Shown here piece by piece: positions 19,501-26,434 of a stretch of DNA of 64,000 nucleotides; position 1 is the stretch's first letter, and each line of letters starts with the position of its first letter. The stretch is from NCBI RefSeq assembly GCF_000214355.1, contig NC_015577.1, positions 2,471,389 through 2,535,388 on the forward strand. The letters are read 5' to 3'. The notes beneath the pieces are model-generated. The model ran no database searches. It was not told the DNA's origin and saw only the letters and a list, made by a program, of their open reading frames with translations. The position numbers and the translations under genes are program-made. Source of the DNA: Leadbettera azotonutricia ZAS-9 (GTDB lineage Bacteria > Spirochaetota > Spirochaetia > Treponematales > Breznakiellaceae).

Positions 19501-19751
19501 GCGGCGTTGATGTTTATATACACGTTTACCGTGGTTTTATCCAAAGCGGTAAATACCAGCCGGTAGTATAAGCCCTTCGCACCGGGCAGCAAGGTACGGG
19601 TGCCGGGGCTTCCGAGGCTTACTTGTACCAGTCCTTTTCCCGCCGTGGGGACCTGTTTCGTTTCCAGGGATAGATTCTCACATCCCCCAAAGATCAAAAG
19701 CCCTATGATCAGCGCCAACAGCGCCGGCATTGTTTTTTTCGTTCCTTTCAT
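16590..19751 (-). CDS. Large surface lipoprotein with Ig-like domains and a beta-helix repeat region
   Basis: The 1053-residue product has a lipoprotein signal (LLIFGGCENLS; lipidated Cys at about 26). About residues 245-330 resemble a bacterial Ig-like (Big_2) domain (SIAVSPQTVSVGKG), followed by a second Ig-like unit with LSYQWYSNATNS and LYYYVIVTNTNN. From about residue 540 to 990 there are about 15 copies of a unit of the type GTFTMKNGEISGNTA, separated by GGGVYV, as in right-handed beta-helix adhesins. It is probably exposed on the outer membrane. It follows the other lipoprotein gene by two bases, with GGAGGAA inside that gene's end, so both are controlled by the poly-G promoter region upstream. 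Confidence 0.8.
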   Translation of the reverse strand: MKGTKKTMPALLALIIGLLIFGGCENLSLETKQVPTAGKGLVQVSLGSPGTRTLLPGAKGLYYRLVFTALDKTTVNVYININAATAEVELTEGIWDLEVKGYATSSSTPVLITGTKTGIQVIPGETLSVEVELGVPTVMGTAHGTLDYTISFPANVSTGTIAISAINGGAPLVINLLTQGIITESDGIKISSGNTSVLSGYYWIAVELTGPAGKVGQSEIAHIYQQLTTRAEYTFTEDDFSRLPEVKSIAVSPQTVSVGKGEDQQFGAVVTVTGDAVQTVTWGIVGSSVSGTTINGDGLLTIDAGETATTLTVKAISTHDTSKFATAEITVIVNAKVPEISGQPTGADYSVGAAATALSVTASVTDSGTLSYQWYSNATNSMIGGTPVGTDSASYIPSSTATAGTLYYYVIVTNTNNSVNGNTSVAAASNIAAVTVYAGCYVLEEDGIPGSIYEANTFTDILDWFGTPGNTTVNTGYTITLNADATIAPFTLNAANLVQGGVTITLRGEGRLREINLITTGSLFTIESGYTLALDNNITLKGRTDNTVSLVRVNNYGNLHMKHGARITGNTATATPSGAYSNSIIHGGGVYVADYGTFTMDGGEISDNAAVTTDNGGHSSLVSLGGGVYVANHGTFTMISGKISGNTASSNPEDTSDSHSTGGGIFVAVNGTFVMESGEISSNTASCSASFSSSTNDSYGGGVYADGAFTMKNGKIVGNTAATPSSNSYGGGVYVCLGTFTMKNGEIFDNTANSGGGAYVYTDGTFFMEDGKIVGNSNGVETSGTFTMKNGEISGNRFTGVYVDDHGTFTMKSGEISGNTHGVSVHYGAFAMEDGRISGNTHGGVYVSYGIFTMGDGEIFGNTADLGDSYGGGGGVNVTHGTFTMKNGEIFGNTVIITVPYYSGGGGGVCVYYGTFNMEGGKISGNTVNLLDTIGGGGGVYVFRSTFAMKGGEISGNTVTGVYSRGGGVYVDWEQTSFTKTGGIIYGYTANTASPDYSKNNMTKALDGAIRSSQGHAVISYYALNSTRRRETTVTPAQNLDSTLSGSAGGWIE
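16785..18100 (-). repeat. Coding repeat array of the beta-helix lipoprotein
   Basis: About 15 degenerate units encode G-T/A-F-x-M-x-x-G-x-I-x-x-N, alternating with a Gly-rich GGGVYV strand. Unit spacing varies between about 60 and 110 bases. At DNA level the conserved core reads similarly in adjacent copies, so recombination could add or remove units. The repeats are in frame and belong to the gene; they are not a CRISPR array. Confidence 0.8.
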
Positions 19752-19753
19752 GA

Positions 19754-22156
19754 TTATTCCTCCACCTTAAAAGTGATGGTCTTTGAGTAGGCATGGCCGC
19801 TTGCGCTTGTTACTACCACGGTTACCCGATGAGTCCCCAGAGTATAGGATGCCGCCAGCAGGGGAAGGGTGTTTGTACTGTTTCCTGTGTCCTTATTATC
19901 CACTCGCCATTGGTAGCCGAAGTAGGTTCCGCTTACCGTAAGGGTATGACTGCCATTACCGGTTTGTGAAATGACAATCGCGTCTTCCGGCAAGGCATCG
20001 CCCGCTTTCTCCGGGAAAATCAGGCTGATAGTACCCCTAACGGTAACGGTAATGGCCGCAACATTGCTGGTTGCCGAGGCGTTTGTAGCGCTGCTCCCAC
20101 CGTTCTTGTTGTTGGTAACAATCACGTAATAATACAGGGTTCCCTCCTCTGCAGTGGAAGGCGTATAGCTAGCATTTGTACCTACCAGGGTTCCCCCGGC
20201 TGTGCTGTTCGTGGCGTTCCTGTACCACTCATAGGAGAGGGTTCCGCCGTCCTGTGAATATGCCGATACGGAGAGGGCCGTGGCTGTAATGCCCCTGGCG
20301 TAAGTCGCATTCTGGAGCTGATTGTTAATATGCGGGGCTTGGGCGTTAGAGGAAATCGTAAACGATACTGCCGCGCTCGTGCCGCCCTGGTAATTGCTTG
20401 TTTCGCTTACGGTCGCCTTCACCCAATAGGTCCCCTCGCTTGTCGGAACCGTCGAGCTATACCAGCCGTTTTCCGCCGTGGAATAGGTATACGACACCGC
20501 GCCATCACCCGGATTTGTGCCGGTATAGGACGGACTGGGAGCAGCCGGCGCAACAAGCGACGCAATCGACACGGACGGGAAGATTGGGGCCTTGGTGATA
20601 GTAACCGTCGGGTCGTTCAAGACACCCATCGGCGCATTGTAGTTACCTGAATCCGTGCCCGACAAACTTATACTACCAATGGTAACGGTCTTGTAATCAC
20701 CCACATTAGCATCATGCACGGTCCCCGTCGCCATCAGGGTAACTGTGTCAGTGCCGACCATGTTTGTCGGGGTGATGGTTACATCAATCTCATCCGAGCC
20801 GTTATAGACGCGGTTGGCCGCCGTCGCCAAAGCGGTAAGGGTCAGCTTGTCCACCGTTAGGCTGAAGGTCTGCGTTGCGTCTGGGCTTGTACCGTTCGAT
20901 GCGGTAATCGTGAAACTGTGCAAACCCACGGCGCTTGTCCCGGCAATGGTGATAAATCCGGTTCCCGTGCCAATCGTCACACCGGTCGGTGCTCCGCTCA
21001 GGGAGTAGCTTATCGGCGATGTACCGTCGGCAATGACTTGATGCGTCCCGCCCGTACCATAGGTAACGGTTTTGTTGTTTGCCGAGCTGATAGTTGGTGC
21101 AACAGGCACGGCATTCACCGTCAAGACGAATCCTACCGCATTGCTGCCCGCGCTATTTGCCACCATTAAGGTGAAGTAGTACTCCCCTACGGTGGTCCAC
21201 GCCTCAATCGTGATAAGCCCGGTGGCGGCGTTAATCGTCACACCGTTTGGTACGGTTCCGCTCAGGGAGTAGCTTATCGGCGATGTACCGATGGCCCAAA
21301 CTTGGTGCATCCCGCCTGTGCCGCTTAGTACGGTGATATTGTCTTCCGAAATAATAGTCGGCGCTTCCGAGCTTTCCGGAACCGCTACAGTAATAGTTAT
21401 GGATTTGGCAAAAGTTTTGCCTTTGCTATCCCTTACCTGTACCCGCACCGAATAAGTTCCTGCGGTCAAAGCGGTATTGAAAATATAAAGATAGTCATAG
21501 TATATAAAAAAGCGGTTGTTGTTAGCATCGCCGCTTCCTGAAACCAGCGCGTAGGTATACGGCCCGGTTCCACCCCAAACAAGACCCAGAGTTCCCACCG
21601 ACACTCCGGCGAAAACGTTCTCACCTTCCCGTAAATTCACCGTCGGGGTAAAACCAAAACCCGTAATTTCCGAATCGGCACTGCCGGACCCCGGCGCCGT
21701 TACGATAATGGTTATGGCTTTGGCAAAAGTTTTACCCTTGGTATCACTTACCCGCACCCGTACCGAATAGTTTCCTGCAGTCAAGGCGGTTCCCGGGGTC
21801 AAGGCGGTGTCGGTACTAGCTGCCCATGGTCCCGTAGGCAGCGCAGTTCCGCCTATCCTGAGACTTGCGTTATCAACGACAAAATAATCGTTATGAATAT
21901 CTCCTTGGCCTGAAACGAGGGCATAGCTAAACGGCCCTGTTCCGCCCTGGACACTGCCCAGAGTACCGGCTACTGCTCCGGCGAGAGCGTTCGTTTCACC
22001 TTCCTGCAAATTCGCTGTCGGGATAAAACTAAAACCGGTAATTTCCGGGTTGGTGGTGGTACCTGAGGGATTTTCACTGCCTGAAGGATTTTCGCAGCCA
22101 AAGAAAAACAGGAGCAAAAAAACCGCCAAACAAGACTGGATGGATTTCCTTATCAC
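19754..22156 (-). CDS. Large surface lipoprotein with multiple Ig/cadherin-like domains
   Basis: The 800-residue product has a lipoprotein signal (FLLLFFFGCENPS). Two tandem units begin GFSFIPTANLQEG and GFGFTPTVNLREG. Two He_PIG-type units follow (SPISYSLSGTVPNGVTI and SPISYSLSGAPTGVTI), then a YDG/MBG-type segment (ANRVYNGSDEIDVTI) and an Ig-like unit with LSYEWYRNATNS. That last unit is nearly the same as one in the 1053-residue neighbour, so the two genes share modules. Start is GTG at 22156 behind AAGGAGG. It is the first gene of a two-gene operon downstream of the 45-base G tract. Likely a surface adhesin or matrix-binding protein; the ligand is unknown. Confidence 0.8.
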   Translation of the reverse strand: MIRKSIQSCLAVFLLLFFFGCENPSGSENPSGTTTNPEITGFSFIPTANLQEGETNALAGAVAGTLGSVQGGTGPFSYALVSGQGDIHNDYFVVDNASLRIGGTALPTGPWAASTDTALTPGTALTAGNYSVRVRVSDTKGKTFAKAITIIVTAPGSGSADSEITGFGFTPTVNLREGENVFAGVSVGTLGLVWGGTGPYTYALVSGSGDANNNRFFIYYDYLYIFNTALTAGTYSVRVQVRDSKGKTFAKSITITVAVPESSEAPTIISEDNITVLSGTGGMHQVWAIGTSPISYSLSGTVPNGVTINAATGLITIEAWTTVGEYYFTLMVANSAGSNAVGFVLTVNAVPVAPTISSANNKTVTYGTGGTHQVIADGTSPISYSLSGAPTGVTIGTGTGFITIAGTSAVGLHSFTITASNGTSPDATQTFSLTVDKLTLTALATAANRVYNGSDEIDVTITPTNMVGTDTVTLMATGTVHDANVGDYKTVTIGSISLSGTDSGNYNAPMGVLNDPTVTITKAPIFPSVSIASLVAPAAPSPSYTGTNPGDGAVSYTYSTAENGWYSSTVPTSEGTYWVKATVSETSNYQGGTSAAVSFTISSNAQAPHINNQLQNATYARGITATALSVSAYSQDGGTLSYEWYRNATNSTAGGTLVGTNASYTPSTAEEGTLYYYVIVTNNKNGGSSATNASATSNVAAITVTVRGTISLIFPEKAGDALPEDAIVISQTGNGSHTLTVSGTYFGYQWRVDNKDTGNSTNTLPLLAASYTLGTHRVTVVVTSASGHAYSKTITFKVEE

Positions 22157-22200
22157 AGAGTCCTCCTTAATTGAGAATGGTTTTGTGTAATTGATGAATT

Positions 22201-22229
22201 ATTATACGGAGATACTAAAAATGGACTAA
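22201..22229 (-). promoter_or_regulatory. Candidate promoter of the lipoprotein operon (-10 TATAAT)
   Basis: On the minus strand a perfect TATAAT lies at 22206-22201. The 17-base-spaced -35 position (22229-22224) reads TTAGTC, a poor match. The predicted start of transcription at about 22195 would leave a leader of about 39 bases before GTG 22156. A weak -35 next to a consensus -10 is typical of promoters that depend on an activator or on upstream DNA structure. Here the homopolymeric tract begins only eight bases upstream of the -35 position. Confidence 0.5.
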
Positions 22230-22230
22230 A

Positions 22231-22282
<52 letters not shown>

Positions 22283-22386
22283 AAGTCTATATGATACAAG
22301 GAATTACGTGTCATTTTACCTACCTTTTTGAAACGTAAAAACCGGTTTATCCCGGGGGTCAAAACTTCCAAGCCAACTTAAATTTT

Positions 22387-22415
22387 AAAATAACACAAAA
22401 AATTGAAAAAGTCAA
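22387..22415 (-). promoter_or_regulatory. Second candidate promoter upstream of the G tract
   Basis: On the minus strand TTGACT (22415-22410) and TATTTT (22392-22387) are separated by 17 bases. A transcript from here would run through the poly-C tract into the lipoprotein genes. The promoter lies at the 3' end of vapC, which is encoded on the same strand. Confidence 0.45.
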
Positions 22416-22819
22416 CATAAGGGATACAGCTCCGTTCCAAAGGCCGAAAAATGCTTCCCGTTAAAGGTGGCGATACCCATGTTTTTATTCAGCGCGGTAA
22501 CTGCAATGTAACTGTCGGCAAAGCCTCGGTTTTTTTCCCGTGCCAGGGCAATTGCCGCGCTGACATATTCGATATCAAATATCTTCAGGCCCTGGATCGA
22601 AAGGATTGACTCCAGGGTGTCCAAAATATCATTATTAGCCTGCTTATAGAACGAACGTAAAACCCAGGCGATTTCAAAAAATACCGGCGGCCCGCAAAAG
22701 AGGCAAACCTTTCCATCTTTAGCCTTCTTAAAAAGGTCAGCAGCAGCAGCGGAATGTTTTGGTTCATCTTTATTGAAATACCTGAGAAAGACGTTACTGT
22801 CCACAAAATATTGTTTCAT
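22412..22819 (-). CDS. vapC: PIN-domain toxin VapC
   Basis: This 135-residue PIN-domain ribonuclease starts QYFVDSNVFLRYF (first catalytic Asp). It has VFFEIAWVLRSF with the conserved Glu (about residue 50) and REKNRGFADSYIAVTA with FADS (third acidic residue, about 100), and ends with ATFNGKHF. VapC toxins cleave RNA, often tRNA or rRNA. The start overlaps the stop of the AbrB-type antitoxin gene in an ATGA, and the pair is co-transcribed from the promoter at about 23111-23138. It is complete and looks functional. Confidence 0.9.
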   Translation of the reverse strand: MKQYFVDSNVFLRYFNKDEPKHSAAAADLFKKAKDGKVCLFCGPPVFFEIAWVLRSFYKQANNDILDTLESILSIQGLKIFDIEYVSAAIALAREKNRGFADSYIAVTALNKNMGIATFNGKHFSAFGTELYPLC

Positions 22820-23058
22820 CGCCGCTCAATCATCCTTTTGCCCGCTTCGCGCGTGAGGAGATCCTCCTCATCATCGGGCATTTTTCCCCCCGAAAGGCTA
22901 CCCTGCAGGGAAGAAAAATCGCGGGGTTTCCTGATAACAAAACCATCATTTAAATATTCTCCGACTATTCTGTCCCCGCTCTTAATGCCAAATTGGGTAC
23001 GTACCCTCGCCGGTAGGGTAATTTGCCCCTTTGTAGAAACAACCATAACTTCGCTCAA
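22816..23058 (-). CDS. vapB: AbrB/MazE-type antitoxin VapB
   Basis: The 80-residue protein begins with a SpoVT/AbrB DNA-binding domain (VSTKGQITLPARVRTQFGIKSGDRI), the swapped-hairpin fold of VapB antitoxins. The C-terminal part, with DDEEDLLTREAGKRMIERR, is the likely toxin-binding tail. The start is TTG at 23058, supported by the ribosome-binding site GGAGGAGG directly upstream. It should repress its own promoter through the two repeat operators at 23083-23147. Confidence 0.9.
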   Translation of the reverse strand: MSEVMVVSTKGQITLPARVRTQFGIKSGDRIVGEYLNDGFVIRKPRDFSSLQGSLSGGKMPDDEEDLLTREAGKRMIERR

Positions 23059-23082
23059 AATAGCCTCCTCCTACATTTTACA

Positions 23083-23147
23083 AAAGTAGGATATATCGAT
23101 TATACCTTATATTATAGCTAAAGTAGGATATTTGTCAAATATACCTT
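23083..23147 (-). promoter_or_regulatory. vapBC promoter and double operator
   Basis: On the minus strand TTGACA (23138-23133) and TATAAT (23116-23111) with a 16-base spacer form a consensus promoter; transcription should start near 23104. Two similar blocks, 23120-23147 and 23083-23108, each carry AAGTAGGATA and TATACCTT as imperfect inverted arms. Their starts are 37 bases apart. One covers the -35, the other lies just downstream of the start site, as expected for cooperative autorepression by VapB. Confidence 0.75.
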
Positions 23148-23196
23148 GAATTTTCCGCCAATGCCCACACAAGTTAACTGCCGGCAAACTCTTGTC

Positions 23197-25197
23197 CTAC
23201 CTCAAAGTCCGCAGCAGACCCCGCAGTTCCGGATCGGCCACGCTTGGCGAAGGAGCTGCTGCGCCTTCTTCCTTTTTGGGGATGATGAATATTTCGTCGC
23301 CCTGGACTATGCGGTCAAAGAAGCCTGTCCGTTCCAGAAGGCCGGCGGAGACTTCTTCGTCGGCTTTTTCCACGATGAATTTACCTATGACATCGTCGGG
23401 GGCATAGACCAGGCCAATGCCCTGGCTGAGTATGCCGGCGCTGCCCTGGCGGACTACGTCGAAAGCATCGCCGTCTTTGACGCCGTCGGCGCGGCCCTTG
23501 TCGATGAGGCCCTGGCCCTGGCGGCGGCGTATGAGTTCGGCCCTGAATGGGAGGGCTTTGGAAAGCTGCTCCACAATGCCCCTGCTGGCGTCGCGCAGCC
23601 TGTCCCGGCCTGTGCGGTAGGTACTGAATACCGCCGCTGCGGCCCCCGTACGGGCTACGAAGAGTTCTCCGGTAATCGAAATATCCCGCTCGTTCTCGGC
23701 GACCGAGACGACGAGGAAATAATCGGCGTTGTTTTCACGGGCCGTGCGGAAGGCCTGGGAGAAGGAGCTTTGGCGCAGATCCAGATCCATGGAACCAAGG
23801 TTCCGCTCGTGGACCAAAAGATCCTTTATATAGGCGGAGCCTGCGGCCCCTGCATCGGCGTGGAAAAAGGCGGACTGGTTTGCCACGGAAAACACCGCTA
23901 CTTTCCAATGGGGTTTGGAGATGGCTACTGGGTCAACTTCCCAGCGACGGAAGAGCGCGTTCCCCAGCAGGGCGGTGTAGGATTCGACGGCGTCATTCAG
24001 GGTCTTGTCAGCCAGCCCAAGGTTCTGCATGAACTTGAGTTCCTCTAGGTAGCGGGCGGGAAAGCCCTGCAGCCGCAAGAGGTCCGCGTATTCGCGGCGA
24101 TCCCTGGCGTAGGGGTTGAGCCTCAAGCCCCGGCGGTATTCAAAGAGGGCTTGCTCCAGAAGGTTCCGGGAACGGTAATCCCTGGCCCGGGCAAAATGCC
24201 AGGAAGCCCAGCGGCTTCTCTGGGGGTCTTCGACTTTGGTGCCTGTGATGAGAAGCTCTTCCAGGCTGGAGCGTATGAATTCGTCTTCCGGGGCAACTGC
24301 GGCTGCAGTGGACAATACGGAGATGGCCTCCGCGTTGCGTCCGAGCCTGACATAAGCCATGCCTTTAAGATACCAGGCATGGGCATTTTCCCGCTTCCTG
24401 GCTATGAGTTCATCGGCAAGCCTGGCTGCTTCTTCGTATTGGCCCGCGCGGTAGCGAAGGGATGCGAGGAGGGAACCGGCCGGGGCATAGCCGGGGCGGT
24501 AAAAGAGGGACTGCTCGGCATAGGCAAGGGCCTGGGCGATATTGTTCCTCCGGGCAGCCAAATACGAAGCGTAATAATAGACCCGGTAATCGTCAGGGTG
24601 CTGGACCAGGGCGCGCTCTATATAGGAACGGGCGGCGTCCTCGTCGCCAAGGGAACCCAGGACCAGGGCCAAAGAGACAAGAAGGCGCCTATCGTCGGGG
24701 AAACGGCGCACCGCCTCCCTGAAACGTATGACCGCGTCCCCTGCCCTGCCCCGGGCTATGTCCAGCTCTGCCGCTGTAAAGAGGGCTTCTTTGTTGTAAG
24801 GCTCGCGGGAGAGGATATCGTTGATAACTTTGGAGGCTTCCTCAAGATTGCCCAGGGCAATTTGGACAGAAGCTTCAAGGTTTGCAAGCGCCATGCTGCC
24901 CCTTGCAAGGGAACGGGCCTTGCGTACCCAGAGGAGGGCCTCGTCAAATTCTCCCAGCTCGTAGTAACACTCCGCAAGGGCGGCGTTGCCTTCGGCATGG
25001 GCGGGGTTTAAGCGTATACATTCGATAAAGGATTCGGCAGCGGCATACCAGTCCTCAGCATTCATGCTCGCGCTGCCCCTTTCGTACCACCATGACGGAT
25101 TGGTGTTCTGGGCAGACACAGTGCCAGCTACCAGGAGTAATAGTACTAATAACACAGCAGTGCGCTTAACAGCGTTCAGCTTACCGGCAATAATCAT
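23197..25197 (-). CDS. Secreted TPR protein, function unknown
   Basis: The 666-residue product has a signal peptide (AVLLVLLLLVAGTVSAQ). About ten tetratricopeptide units follow over residues 35-400 (examples AYYELGEFDEALLWVRKA-type units and YLKGMAYVRLGRNAEAI). The region after about residue 420 is different (WKVAVFSVANQSAFFHADAG, ADYFLVVSVAENERDISITGELF) and resembles domains that handle FlgO/CsgG-like or 'GNA1162' type outer-membrane factors, though I cannot assign it firmly. The start ATG overlaps the tlyC stop in TGATG, so translation is coupled. The protein is probably periplasmic. Confidence 0.75.
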   Translation of the reverse strand: MIIAGKLNAVKRTAVLLVLLLLVAGTVSAQNTNPSWWYERGSASMNAEDWYAAAESFIECIRLNPAHAEGNAALAECYYELGEFDEALLWVRKARSLARGSMALANLEASVQIALGNLEEASKVINDILSREPYNKEALFTAAELDIARGRAGDAVIRFREAVRRFPDDRRLLVSLALVLGSLGDEDAARSYIERALVQHPDDYRVYYYASYLAARRNNIAQALAYAEQSLFYRPGYAPAGSLLASLRYRAGQYEEAARLADELIARKRENAHAWYLKGMAYVRLGRNAEAISVLSTAAAVAPEDEFIRSSLEELLITGTKVEDPQRSRWASWHFARARDYRSRNLLEQALFEYRRGLRLNPYARDRREYADLLRLQGFPARYLEELKFMQNLGLADKTLNDAVESYTALLGNALFRRWEVDPVAISKPHWKVAVFSVANQSAFFHADAGAAGSAYIKDLLVHERNLGSMDLDLRQSSFSQAFRTARENNADYFLVVSVAENERDISITGELFVARTGAAAAVFSTYRTGRDRLRDASRGIVEQLSKALPFRAELIRRRQGQGLIDKGRADGVKDGDAFDVVRQGSAGILSQGIGLVYAPDDVIGKFIVEKADEEVSAGLLERTGFFDRIVQGDEIFIIPKKEEGAAAPSPSVADPELRGLLRTLR

Positions 25198-25982
25198 CAG
25201 CTATTCCCTTCCTGGCGGAGGACTATCTTTACCGTGTTGATCTTATGCCCCTCCATCTCCTGCACGATAAAATCAATGCCCTCCCAGGCGGCCTTTTCAA
25301 ACTTGACCGGTATCTTCCCGAAAAGATCGAAGACAAAGCCGCCAAGGGTGTCAAAGCCCTCTATGGGCAGATCCACCTGTATTGCCTCTGCCAGATCTTC
25401 GAGGTTTACCCTGGCATCGCAGAGCCATGCCCCGCCGCCTAAATCAAGTATATCCTCGGTTTCGTTATCAAACTCGTCCTGGATATCGCCGATGATTTCT
25501 TCTATAATATCTTCCATGCATACAATGCCCGAGACCCCGCCGTACTCATCCACCACCACCGCTATATGAACCTTCCTGCGGCGCAGCTCTTTTAAGAGCT
25601 CATCAATATGCTTGGATTCGGGGACAAAGAAGGGCTTACGCACGAGTTTTTCCACTTCGAAAGGATCGTTCCGCACCAGGGCCTTGAGCACATCTTTCAC
25701 ATAGAGGACGCCCACCACATTGTCTATGGTTTCCTTGTAAACAGGGAAACGGGAATGCCCGCTTTCGCTGATAAGGGTGAGGAGCTCCTCCCGGGAAGCA
25801 TCGGCCGATAAAAACACCGTGTCGATGCGGGGAAGCATGACTTCCTTGACGGTGGTATCCGACAGTTCCACTACGCCCTGTATCATTTCCTGCTGATCCG
25901 CTTCGAGGGAGTCGTAGGTTTTTTTGTCTATGTCGCCCGAGCCTTTTTTGAAAAAGCCCCGCTTAAAGGATGATGCGTTCAT
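25197..25982 (-). CDS. tlyC: CBS-domain protein, TlyC/CorC family
   Basis: The 261-residue protein has two CBS domains (VKEVMLPRIDTVFLSAD, about residues 45-105, and the second to about 165) with VVVDEYGGVSGIVCMEDIIEEIIGDI, then a CorC_HlyC transporter-associated domain (about 180-255, GFDTLGGFVFDLFGKIP). Proteins of this family are called hemolysin TlyC in spirochetes and CorC, a magnesium/cobalt efflux factor, in enterobacteria. No DUF21 membrane domain is present, as in CorC. It overlaps ybeY by four bases, the usual phoH-pgpH-ybeY-corC order. Confidence 0.9.
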   Translation of the reverse strand: MNASSFKRGFFKKGSGDIDKKTYDSLEADQQEMIQGVVELSDTTVKEVMLPRIDTVFLSADASREELLTLISESGHSRFPVYKETIDNVVGVLYVKDVLKALVRNDPFEVEKLVRKPFFVPESKHIDELLKELRRRKVHIAVVVDEYGGVSGIVCMEDIIEEIIGDIQDEFDNETEDILDLGGGAWLCDARVNLEDLAEAIQVDLPIEGFDTLGGFVFDLFGKIPVKFEKAAWEGIDFIVQEMEGHKINTVKIVLRQEGNS

Positions 25983-26434
25983 AAGATCCGTTCTCCGGCC
26001 AAAGAGGCCAATATATTCTCCTGCAACTTGAGCATGGCCTCGCCAGGCTCGTTGGTTTTATGATCCATGCCCTTCAGATGCAGGATCCCATGGACTAACA
26101 GGCGTTTCAATTCTTCGTCTTTGCTCACCTTGAAATATGCCGCATTCTTTTCGAGGGTTTCAAGGGAGATGACAATATCCCCGGGCAGGCAACGGACACC
26201 GCCCTTGCCATCGTCGAATGTTTCTCCAAGTTCAAAAGAAAGCACATCGGTAGCTTCGTTCCTGTTCCTGTATTGGGAATTAAGTGTTTTAATGCAATTG
26301 TCCCCGCAGAACAGCACCGATAAATCCCAATTGCGTATATCCAGTTTCTTCAGCGTTTTGAGTATAAAACTTTTGGCTTCAGGTTTCCATGCAGGCAGGG
26401 GAACTTCTTCGGCGCTGAAGGCGACTTTGTTCAT
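25979..26434 (-). CDS. ybeY: Endoribonuclease YbeY, rRNA maturation factor
   Basis: This 151-residue protein has the YbeY zinc motif H-x3-H-x5-H (HGILHLKGMDH, about residues 115-125) and the upstream segment NSQYRNRNEATDVLSF with the conserved Arg and 'TDVLSF'. YbeY processes the 3' end of 16S rRNA and takes part in ribosome quality control. The ATG overlaps the pgpH stop by four bases and its own stop overlaps tlyC by four. Confidence 0.95.
   Translation of the reverse strand: MNKVAFSAEEVPLPAWKPEAKSFILKTLKKLDIRNWDLSVLFCGDNCIKTLNSQYRNRNEATDVLSFELGETFDDGKGGVRCLPGDIVISLETLEKNAAYFKVSKDEELKRLLVHGILHLKGMDHKTNEPGEAMLKLQENILASLAGERIL

Noticed and set aside
23146-24048. Long plus-strand open frame opposite the TPR gene
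   Set aside because: It is antisense to a well-supported TPR protein with signal peptide and coupled start; high-GC codon bias creates such shadows.
24151-25011. Second long plus-strand frame opposite the TPR gene
   Set aside because: Same reason; no ribosome-binding site and no recognisable domain.
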